Source of the DNA: Solanum dulcamara
Taxonomy: Eukaryota; Streptophyta; Magnoliopsida; Solanales; Solanaceae
DNA length: 64,000 bases
Reading direction: 5' to 3'
Assembly: GCF_947179165.1 (NCBI RefSeq)
Contig: NC_077242.1
Span: forward strand, 1,364,001-1,428,000
Shown piece by piece: positions 54,949 to 64,000 of this stretch. Position 1 is the stretch's first letter, and each line of letters begins with the position of its first letter. The position numbers were made by a program, and so were the translations under genes. The notes beneath the pieces were generated by a model. It was not told where the DNA came from. It did no database searches and saw nothing but the letters and a program-made list of their open reading frames with translations.

Positions 54949-57900
54949 ATGACTAATATCTGCCGGAAAATAGTTCAAGTCAACATTAGGTGGAAGATAT
55001 TTGATAAAGCTTCAATCTTTAGGGAGTTTTTTCGTTTTATTTGGGAAAGAATCATTGTTTGTTCAACTGGACGGAAACCGGCGAGGTACCGACGTTTGTC
55101 TCGAAGAGGTTCATCGTCTCCGGTGGCCATGGAGGAAGTTGAAGTGTATGGGGTAGGTGGTGGGGAAGGTGATCCTTTGACTGCAACTTGTAGTGGGTAT
55201 GATAGTGATTCAGATTTAGTTACGTTGAAGATCAGTATTTTGGGTGATTGTCAGATTGGTAAAACAAGTTTTGTGGTAAGTTTAATATAAAATTCTTTCT
55301 AGTTTAAGTATGTTACTTTGTTATGTTTACGGAATTAAGATTTTGAGTTCTAGAAAAAAATAGCTTATTGGGTTCTTATGAAGTGGACTTTTAAACACAA
55401 ATATATCCGCGCCAAAGCTAGTGGGTTCTACGGAACCTGTAGGCGAAGTTCCAGCTCCGCCCCTAATTGTGTCCGGACTGATTTAGGAACATCTCGACTA
55501 TTATTGAGTAGCTGATGAGCCTAGGTTGATCAGCCCCTCCAAAAATGTTGCCATATCTATATTGGATCCTCCAAAAGAAAAAAATGTTGCCATATCTATA
55601 TTGGATCCTCCAAAAAGCATAGTTTCTTTTGGAGCATCCGACGTACACACGACAACATTTTTGAAGAGTTAAGCAACAATACTATTCACCAAGATTTGTG
55701 AAATTTTTTTCTAGTGAGAAAATGGTTTCCATGATTATTCTTTTTTTACTTATTTTCTATTATTTGGTAAGCAAGCAAAAAGATATTATTACCTCGAAGA
55801 ACAATTATACGTAATCTAGCAAAATATACGGGGGTGGAATGATATGGGGAGTGGGGGTTGATGGGTGGCAGGGGGTGGGATGGTTAAGAGGTGGGTGCGG
55901 AAGATACAATGAATTTGGGGAGTGGGGTGGAATGATATGGGGAGTGGGGGTTGATGGGTGGCAGGGGGTGGGATGGTTAAGAGGTGGGTGGGGAAGATAC
56001 AATGAATTTGGAATATCAACTATGAAACTTATTTTCCCTACTTTCATTTGGGAAGCAAATTCAATTTTCTAGGAACTTGTTTTCCTAGAAAAAAATGTTT
56101 CCATAACATTTGACCAACCAAACGTGAAAAAATTGAAAATATTTTCCACCACACCAAACACGCTTGCCTTTTTCCATTTTATTGATCACGAATTCACACC
56201 CTTGATTGCCGAGTTAGCATGTTAACTTCATATGCTTAAACCAAGAAACAGTTTTTTTTTTTAAAAAACGTGTTGGTAATTTTTTTATTTTTATTTTTCA
56301 GATTAAGTATGTAGGTGATGAGGAAGAAAAGAGGTGCTTGCAGATGAAGGGATTGAATTTAATGGATAAAACATTAGTTGTACGAGGTGCAAGAATTGCA
56401 TTTAGAATATGGGATGTAGGAGGTATGTTCATTAATTTTCTTCCTTAATCTGGAAAGCTAATATGGTTACTGTAGCTTGATCAATGCAGTGACTAATATG
56501 GTTTTAAATTTTCGACTTTTGGTTTATAGGTGATCATAGCTCATTTGATCAGATTCCTATTGCTTGTAAAGATGCTGTTGCCATTCTCTTTATGTTTGAT
56601 CTCACGAGTCGGAGTACATTGAACAAGTATGTCACTTTAATCTGATTCTGTCAAAAAAAAGAATTATTCGTATTTCGTATAATGTTAGTGCATAAATCTT
56701 GAACTCTGTTATTAAAAACTTTGTTTTTCTTTTTTTGGAATTGCAGTGTGATAAGTTGGTATAGTGAAGCAAGAAAGTGGAATCAGGTGAGGAACTTAAC
56801 TTCTCTTTCAATTTGATGTTGTTTTCTTGAAAAAGGAGTAAACTTTAAAACCAAGAATCATCTTTTACTTGTTACTAACAAAAGTTGGATGAGACTTCCA
56901 CTAGCCAGTAGCAATTCATTTCACCAAACAAAAGAAAAAGTAGTACTAACAGCAATATAACTACAGTGGTTGGAACTTTATTGATATACTGAAGTAAAGT
57001 TTTGTAAGGAATCGAGTAATGACAGTAGTTGGAATTACTTTTACTCCTTTGGATAAAAAGTAGCATATGGCAATAAGTAGTACTTTAGTTACTTTTTGTT
57101 CTTGAAGATAACGTTATCAGTTGGTTCATTAGATTTGAATGATTGAAGCTTAATGACCAGAATACATTGTTATTAGCAAAACTTGATTAGCTTCAACTTT
57201 CAAGAAGAATTTTCTAGAATGAATTAAACAACGGCATACAATGGTGTGATCTAGAGGTTAATGAAGTGGGGTTGTGAACCATGAGGTCTTGGGTTCAAAC
57301 TCTAGGTGATTTCTTCTCATATGTCCAAGCTTTGGCGATCAGGGTAACTTGTACTGGTGGGAGATAGTACGTGCCCCTGGAATTAGTCGTGATGCCCGCA
57401 AGGTGGTCCAGACACCACGGCTATTAAAAGAAATCAATTGAATAACATTCATGGTGATTATTTCCACTAAGTTCAGTTGTTCTTACCAATGAAAACTAAT
57501 TTAATATGTAATGGTAAAGATTACGAATACTGTTCTTGATGATGATGGATGGATGGAACATTTATAATAGATGATTTGTAGACTTAAAAACATTGTTAAC
57601 GAAGCTAATTAAATCTACTCCTTTTCTTCTATAATCGACAAATACAGACTGCTATTCCAATACTAATTGGGACCAAATTTGATGATTTTGTCCAGCTTCC
57701 AACAGACATTCAATGGTCTGTGGTGACACAGGTACAATACTGATCAACATAATTTACTGAAATGTTTCCTTTATTCCTTCTTGTAAAATGGTTTCTTAAG
57801 CCATAATATGTTTTACATAAAAAAAAACTTACTCACACACCAAACTAATAAAACACGTGCCTTTATGTACGCCTTTTATCACTAATCAACAACAACAAAT

Positions 57901-58862
57901 CCAGTGTAGTCCCACAAAGTGGGGTTTAAGTAGGGTAGAGTGTACGCAAACCAGGGCCTCAGAGGTAGAGAAGTTGTTTCTGATAGATCCTCGGCTCAAA
58001 GAACCTTTTATCACTAATTGTGATTAGTTTATATATGTAATCACCTCAATCTGCGCTTGACTCTGGCAAACTAATGAGTTCGCTGTAAAGGTAATTTTTT
58101 TAGAATAGCCATGATTAAAGATCTTTCTTCCTCATGTTTGTACACCTCTACTTTGTGCAAGTAGGAAAACAATGTGATCCTTACAAGGTTCCCAACTGTT
58201 CTTCTCCTCCATAAATGAATAGGGTGACCCCCACATATACTGGGCTTGAATAAGAAGTCTGAAAAGAATTGTGATAGTATTTGCATTATCAACAGAATTT
58301 CCCTGCCTTAATTACAAAAGAATATTAAAAATTATAATATTTTTTTTATAAATACTAAGAAGATGAAAGGAACTAGTCTTTTGGGTAAGTTATTGTCATC
58401 CTCCAGCCCCCTACCACACGGTCCACCCACCCCCAACAAACCAAGAAAACAAATAGTAGTAGGTAGGATTTATGTAACAGAGTTGAACTTAGAGCAAGTT
58501 CTGCCAGTTCAACAGCCCCACTGATTCAGCTCGAACTATATGTATACATAAAAACTTGAATATATACGTATAATAAGACAATACTTGTTCTGAACAATGA
58601 ACATATTGAATCGTCCCATTGCATTCCGTCATCTCATATTGTACTGAATTAAGTATGTGGCACAATGTTGAGAATTGTTTGAAATTGTGTTTTTCAGGCA
58701 AGGACATATGCAAAGGCAATGAAAGCAACACTCTTCTTCTCAAGTGCAACACATAACATTAATGTGAATAAGATCTTTAAGTTCATTATGGCAAAGCTCT
58801 TTAACTTGCCTTGGTCTGTCAAGAGGAATCTTACTATTGGTGAACCAATTATTGACTTCTAG
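54949..58862 (+). CDS. SGP1: Septum-promoting GTP-binding protein 1-like small GTPase (SGP1), 277 aa, 6 exons
   Basis: Exons: 54949-55275, 56302-56422, 56530-56626, 56747-56786, 57648-57731, 58698-58862; GT-AG introns, 278 codons including TAG. This is the plant homolog of fission-yeast Spg1 and budding-yeast Tem1, GTPases that switch on the septation/mitotic-exit kinase cascade; Arabidopsis SGP proteins act with MAP4K-type kinases. The basic N-terminal extension MTNICRKIVQVNIRWKIFDK matches the plant proteins and supports this ATG over one 36 bases upstream. The P-loop is GDCQIGKTS (about residues 99-107). Switch II reads WDVGGDHSSFD, where Ras has DTAGQE. LMDKT lies in the switch I region. 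The guanine-specificity motif is IGTKFDDF (TKxD for NKxD) and G5 is SSATHNINV. The C-terminus PIIDF has no prenylation cysteine, as in Spg1. Introns 1 and 5 hold G-rich repeats and SINEs. Confidence 0.92.
55540..55618 (+). repeat. 41-bp direct repeat, two units, SGP1 intron 1
   Basis: The text 'aaaaatgttgccatatctat' plus 'attggatcctccaaaa' occurs twice in succession, separated by a few A residues. The surrounding 'ggatcctccaaaa' word is common in plant miniature elements. Confidence 0.8.
55831..56013 (+). repeat. 93-bp G-rich tandem repeat in SGP1 intron 1
   Basis: Two units with a period of 93 bases (55831-55923 and 55924-56013) are almost identical; the only clear difference is 'gtgggtgcgg' against 'gtgggtgggg'. 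Each has several runs of three to five G ('ggggagtgggggttgatggg'), which could fold as G-quadruplexes on the plus strand and in the RNA. Confidence 0.9.
57243..57428 (+). mobile_element. tRNA-derived SINE in SGP1 intron 4
   Basis: It contains 'ggtgtgatctagaggttaat' and a B-box-like 'gggttcaaactctaggtga', then 'ttcttctcatatgtccaagc', 'ggtgggagatagtacgtgcc' and 'gtggtccagacaccacggct' with a short A-rich end. It is the most complete copy of its family here apart from 26054-26229. Confidence 0.75.
57887..58003 (-). mobile_element. Au-like SINE with perfect 15-bp target duplication
   Basis: The body in plus-strand text is 'caacaacaacaaatccagtg', 'cccacaaagtggggtttaag' and 'tagagtgtacgcaaaccagg', that is, the SINE on the minus strand. 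The duplication CCTTTTATCACTAAT is exact at 57872-57886 and 58004-58018. It lies in SGP1 intron 5. Confidence 0.88.
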
Positions 58863-60953
58863 TTCTTCCAATACTACTGTTGTATATAAGGAGGAGGGGG
58901 GGGGGGGGGTAGTGACTTCTTTTAACATGTAATATTTGCATTTCTTTTTTACCTTTCTTACCGTAGCGAAATCAAGGTTGATGTTTAAGTCAGCGAAGCT
59001 TCCATAGTGTTCTACCTTTGCATAATCTCCGTCTACAGTTTTTTCCCTCTTGTAGAAGGTTAAAGGGTTGTTGTAAATGTAATACTTAGTAGAATATGAA
59101 GAAAAGTTTAATGAGATTTCAGAAATATTGAACAAACAGTCGTTTTCGAGTATTCAGGGGTCGTTTGATTCAAAACCAGGTTATCGAGATTATAATTCTG
59201 AAATTATAACTCGAATTTATATAATCTTGCCTTCTATATGAGGTAAAGAATCTCATAATTATCGTATAAACCAAATATATGACAGATTTAATCTAAATCT
59301 TTATACCGGAACAACCCAATTAATTCCTCTAAACAAAGTATAATAAAAGCAAAAATACAGTCACGCCTCTTTTTAACACCACCTCATTATAACTACTAAA
59401 TATTTCTTGAAATCTATTTCTTATGTTATATTTTACCTCTCATGTAACAACTACCTCATTTGATGTTTAGTTCACTCTTTTCCATAATTTGAAACAATCG
59501 AATCAAGAAATCTAACACCCATCCTGAATCGTTATATCAATCAAATGTTATTACTACTTTTAATGTTAATTAAATGATACAGTTTTAGAGAAATGAATAT
59601 GGTTTAGACAAAAAAAAAAATTTGATAAAATAAACTATTAAATACTATTTCTTTTTTTTTGGTGAAAATTATTTTCACCCCAACTTTGCTTTTAAAATCA
59701 AACTCTCCTCTCAATTTTGAACAATAATCAAACTGCCCCCTTTATTTCATGCATTGTCCATTTTACTCCTGTTATATCACATCTATTTAATATCTCTTTA
59801 TATTATATATAAGTTACTTTTTAACATATATATTTATAACTTTTTCTTTAAGTTCTTTAACATTATAAGTAGAATAATATTTTTAAGAATTTATCACAAA
59901 ATTTACTATTATTCTTATGACCGTTATTTCAATATAATATTCATTAAGTGTGTGTGTATGTATGTATACGTATATTTTTTCTTTTCTCCACTATTTTACT
60001 GCATGCATTTCATATTACTTGACTCTTCTTTATATATATGACACCCCTTAAAAAATTAATTAGAGGTGTATTTTACTAAACTAATATTATTAATAATATT
60101 TTGAAACCTTAAATTTGACTATTATTACTTTATGCAGTTATTTCATACTAAAGGTAGAAATAAAAAGATATTAAAAAAATTTTAAATTTCATAAATTGGA
60201 CAAGTAAATTAAAACAATTATTTTTAGAATGAGAGTCAAGTAATATAAATTGCGGTGGGTATTCTCTTCTATATAAATAAACAAGCTTTGATTAATATTG
60301 ATGGAGTATTACATAAATTATAATCTAAAATAATTTAAAATCTAAATAATACAATTTTTAAAAATTTGTCTTTAATTAAATTAATTATTTGTGTTTCCTA
60401 CATTGAAATATATTTGTATAGTTAATATTCTCTACTATTTTCACTTGTATAAGTAAATATTAGAGTTTTGATTATTATTAATAAAATTAATTTTCTCATT
60501 ATGTAAATTTACTTCATTATAGAACATCATTAACTTATATACTTAATTAATATTTTTTACTTTTTTGTCCAAAAAATAATGTTTATGCTTTTATGAAAAA
60601 TTTGTTACATTAAAATAAAAAATGAAAATACTATAATTTCTAAAGAATTAAAAAAAAATTGATAATAAAAGGATATAATAGGTATTTTAAAATTTTAATT
60701 AGGATAAGGAGAAGAGTTTGATTATTATTCAAAGTTGAGGAAAAGTTTAATTTTAAAAGTGAATTTTGGGGTGAAAATCATATTTTTGTTTAAATGCATA
60801 AAATTTCCGGTCATAAATGGAAACTCTTGAAATTCTTTAAAAAAGCAAAAATCAGCCACGTCATTTTAACTGGGTCCTACATACCCTTTTACAAAGTTGT
60901 CGTTAAAAAAACAAAGATTCCAGATTTCCTTTATTTTGAGAAATCATCCAAAC
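58863..60953. other. Intergenic DNA between SGP1 and the tryptophan synthase pseudogene
   Basis: SGP1's 3' region includes a run of 13-14 G near 58895-58909. The rest is very AT-rich, with a possible MITE end at 59158 ('ggggtcgtttgattcaaaac'). No gene is seen. Confidence 0.6.
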
Positions 60954-63610
60954 ATGGCCTTCTCCTCACCGAGCCAAATAGCTCCACCGCTACCGAAGCC
61001 TCACCGTTTCTCCTCCTTATCCCAATCGCAAATACCCTTCAAATTCATCAAAATTACGTCTTCACCCACCAAACCACCTGCCATAGCTTGTGTCCTCACC
61101 GGAAAATCAATGGATGCTGCCGTCGTTCAACAACCCGATTCGGGAAGTTCGGCGGTAAGTATGTACCGGAAACTCTAATGCATGCTCTCGAAGAGCTCGA
61201 AACCGCCTTCCATTCACTCGCCACTGACCTAGACTTTCAGGTGTTTTGATTTTCTGCATTCTCCGATTGTTTATGATTTCGTTTCATTTCTTCTTGTATC
61301 TGAATGAAATGGATGTATGAAAGTTTTATATAGTTTAGTTAAACTACATTGGAGGATCTAACACATACATTAAGAAATTTACTAAATATTTCATTGTGAA
61401 TCCAGTTATTATTGTATATTAACTTGAAATTGCTATAGAACTCATAAACTTCGAATCATGAATCTGCTTGACTCCAGCTGTTTCAGAATTGAGGCATAGT
61501 TGATGGATTTGATTGATTTCAAACCTCTAACTTGTTTGTAAACCATTTATGCTGACTGCAGAAGGAACTAGATGGGATATTAAGCGATTATGTTGGAAGA
61601 GAGAGCCCTCTTTATTTCGCGGAGCGACTTACTGAGCATTATAAACGTCCAGATGGTAAAGGGCCACTGATCTATCTGAAGAGAGAAGATCTAAACCACA
61701 CAGGTGCGCACAAAATCAATAATGCTGTTGCACAAGCTTTGCTTGCCAAGCGCTTGGGGAAAAAACGCATTATTGCCGAGACAGGGGCTGGTCAGCATGG
61801 TGTTGCCACTGCAACTGTTTGTGCTCGGTTTGGTTTGGAGTGTATTATTTATATGGGTGCTCAAGATATGGAGAGGCAAGCACTGAATGTCTTCAGAATG
61901 CGACTGCTTGGAGCTGAGGTCTGTATCATACATTATGGATTGGCCACTCTGTTCATAGCTTACTTGAGGAGAGATTTTGAAAATTGAATCAACGTATTCG
62001 CTGATTAACTTTTGTGATTTCACTGAAATAACTGCAACTTTTTATTAACTGACCCGGTTATCTGCAATGACACTTACTCGTTCAAGTAAATCGTTTGGTT
62101 TCTTCTTGATGCTTTATAGATGAATTTCACAGTAAATGTACTTTGTTTTTCTCTCATTCATAAATTCTCAATTGCAGGAGTGATTAATAAGTGTGGTCTA
62201 TAGGTACATGAACAAAAGTTTGAGTGCAAAATGTTGGTAAATGGGGAGAATAGAATGTGATATGAATAATGATATCCATGAACTTAGAGAGTAGGATAAG
62301 ATGTATACAGACGGGGAGGGGCATCCATGAATCAGTCAAATAACTGCAAAGTAAGTGAGAAGTTGCCCGGAAATTTTCTTGTTTTGCATTAATTACCCTT
62401 CCTCTATTTTGATCTGAAGACCATTTAGAATTCTATTTAGTGCTTGTGGACCATGGTTAGCTGAACCATTGTCTTTCTTCTTTTATACATCCCTGTAGAT
62501 GGTCAAGCTTCTTCGTTTTTCCTTCTTCTTCTTGTGATAATTACATAATTTTATCTTATACTTTGAAAGAGTAATCTTTCTATTGCCCAAGTTATTCAAT
62601 ATATTCAATTACATTTCCCCAAATTGCAGGTTAGAGCAGTCCACTCTGGAACAGCTACGCAAAAGGATGCTACTTCAGAAGCTATGAGGTATTGGGTTAC
62701 AAATGTTGAAACAACTCACTACATACTTGGATCTGTTGACCACACCCTTACCCCATGATGGTTAGGGAGTTCCATGCAGTGATTGGTAAAGAAACAAGGA
62801 AGCAAGTATTGGAAAAGTGGGGTGGGAAACCAGATGTGCTTGTTGCATGTGTTGGAGGAGGTTCAAATGCTATGGGACTGTTTCATGAGTTTGTTGATGA
62901 CAGAGATGTGAGGTTGATTGGGGTGAAAGAAGCAGGTTTTGGTCTAGATAGTGGTAAACATGCTGCCACTTTGACAAAGGGAGAGGTAGGAGTACTGCAT
63001 GACGAAGATGGACAGATAGTTGAGCCTCATTCTATCAGTGTAGGGTAATAACTTGAACTTTGCTCGTTATCAAAGTGCTCAATTTGCTATTACAAACTCC
63101 TGAGTTGGTACACTTGACGCTACCAAAATAAGTATATTCGCCCAAAATCAAATCTTTACATCTGCTAAGTTCTAACTGGGTTTATTCCTCTGACGGATTA
63201 TTAGATTAGATTACCCTGGAGTTGGGCCAGAACACAGCTTTTTGAAAGATATGGGGAGAGCAGAATATTATAGCATCACAGATGAGGAGGCTTTGGAAGG
63301 TGATAAATGATTTCACTTTTTTGTTGTTCTAAGCTTTACATTTGATTTCGTTCCCTCTTTGAAGTTATTATTTTTCTAGTTTGTAACTGGCTTTCACTTT
63401 GCCTGTATCTTACAAACCCGTTCTTGTTTCACTTATGCCTTATGTTTGCAGCCTTCAAAAGGCATCATCCCCGCTCTGGAAACATCTCATGCTCTGGCCT
63501 ACTTAGAGAAGCTGTGTCCAACTTTACCGAATGGAACTAAGGTCGTGCTTAACTGCAGTGGTAGAGGCGATAAAGATGTTCAGACTGCTATTAAATATTT
63601 GAAGGTTTGA
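60954..63610 (+). pseudogene. Tryptophan synthase beta subunit (TSB) pseudogene, introns retained
   Basis: Homologous exons: 60954-61240, 61562-61918, 62630-63044, 63205-63299, 63452-63610. Tryptophan synthase beta makes Trp from indole and Ser in plastids. An N-terminal plastid-type leader (MAFSSPSQIAPPLPKPHRFS), the PLP-lysine block [36 protein letters not shown], and the phosphate loop [10 protein letters not shown] are recognisable. The reading frame is broken. (1) Near 61142, FGRFG-type sequence is shortened and the frame shifts between PDS and the FGGKYVPETL block. (2) Near 62739, about four bases are missing before PHPYPMM, giving a TGA at 62756-62758. (3) At 63000/63001, an eight-residue in-frame stretch between GEVGVLH and DEDGQIVEP is absent. 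(4) Near 63460, the last exon has lost sequence and frame between F-K and [14 protein letters not shown]. Conserved introns show it arose by DNA duplication, not retroposition. The missing residues are judged from remembered family sequence. Confidence 0.88.
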
Positions 63611-64000
63611 TGTAAACATTGGTAATACTTGGCCCAAAGGACTCTTTTTGCTTTGAAAGGTAACTTGGAGTATTTTCTGTTTTATAGCAGAAACAAATTT
63701 TGTAAGTTAAATGAAGAGTTTTGTCGAAATTTTGTTGCTAGAGATGTTGATTCATGAACCCAGTACTATCTTTTGATTGTTGAAAGATCCATGTATACTT
63801 CTCGTCACTTGGTTTCTAACTTTCTATCAGTGGTGTTTCCACCAGGAAGTGTGCGTTTTATTTCGTTTTGTACAGATTCTTCGATAAATTCACGAGCCAA
63901 ATTTCACTTTGATTGGCCCTCAGACTCAATCAATGCCAAACATGGACCGCTAGCAAAGGCAATCCTGCTGTTTATTTGAGCCAAATTCTGGGAGGTTTAT
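63611..64000. other. Window end; nothing supported
   Basis: The pseudogene's 3' flank continues to the end of the window. A 68-codon open frame at 63773-63979 has no recognisable motif. Confidence 0.5.

Noticed and set aside
55805..56072. Pro/His-rich or Gly/Trp-rich repeat proteins
   Set aside because: They are frames through the 93-bp G-rich tandem repeat in SGP1 intron 1.
63773..63979. 68-codon ORF at the window end
   Set aside because: No motif, start context or splice evidence; it could only be judged with sequence beyond 64000.
1..64000. CRISPR arrays, operons, biosynthetic gene cluster, tRNA or rRNA genes
   Set aside because: The window is plant nuclear DNA. Regular repeats are MITEs, SINEs or minisatellites; tRNA-like boxes belong to SINE heads; neighbouring genes share no pathway apart from two nucleolar factors.

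Overview
This window looks like nuclear DNA of a flowering plant, most likely Solanaceae. It is AT-rich, its genes have many introns with plant-type splice sites, and it contains a dual-targeted plant organellar DNA polymerase I gene and a plant RLCK-VII kinase. Introns and intergenic DNA carry SINE, Stowaway/Tourist MITE, Copia and RTE remnants of the kind common in Solanaceae. I cannot name the species from sequence alone.

Layout. 1-9.1 kb is a repeat landscape: a Stowaway fragment, a TRIM-like remnant, the last exon of a minus-strand gene for a tail-anchored protein, a Tourist-like MITE, two decayed Copia fragments in opposite orientation, several Stowaway elements. 9.7-12.2 kb is an intronless plant mobile domain (PMD) gene with a repeat-rich tail. 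14.0-15.9 kb is an intronless KRI1 ribosome-biogenesis gene with a telo-box upstream. 18.5-18.9 kb (-) encodes a small secreted cysteine-rich prolamin-like (ECA1/EC1 class) protein. 20.5-23.6 kb is a five-exon RLCK-VII kinase resembling PBL23. 25.5-34.5 kb is a twelve-exon organellar DNA polymerase I gene. 37.3-37.8 kb is a plant protein I do not recognise by function. 41.0-42.1 kb is a PP2C phosphatase. 42.6-48.4 kb (-) is an eight-exon NEPRO/Rmp1-like gene, convergent with the PP2C gene. 48.7-54.9 kb is a gene-free AT-rich stretch. 54.9-58.9 kb is a six-exon SGP1-type (Spg1/Tem1-like) small GTPase. 61.0-63.6 kb is an intron-containing tryptophan synthase beta gene that has lost its frame by several deletions and is called a pseudogene.

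The genes are unrelated neighbours, not an operon or a biosynthetic cluster. Two of them, KRI1 and NEPRO-like, belong to nucleolar RNA and ribosome maturation, and both have promoter motifs typical of that regulon (telo-box; four TGGGCY site II elements).

I found no clearly new system. The most unusual points are the tryptophan synthase pseudogene, two GC-AG introns in the polymerase gene, a 103-base perfect-length inverted duplication with a 37-base direct repeat in one of its introns, a hybrid minisatellite built from a SINE tail in the kinase intron, and a GC-rich hairpin predicted at the very 5' end of the kinase transcript. Exon boundaries were set by hand from splice consensus, frame continuity and recalled family sequence; no alignment or transcript data were available.
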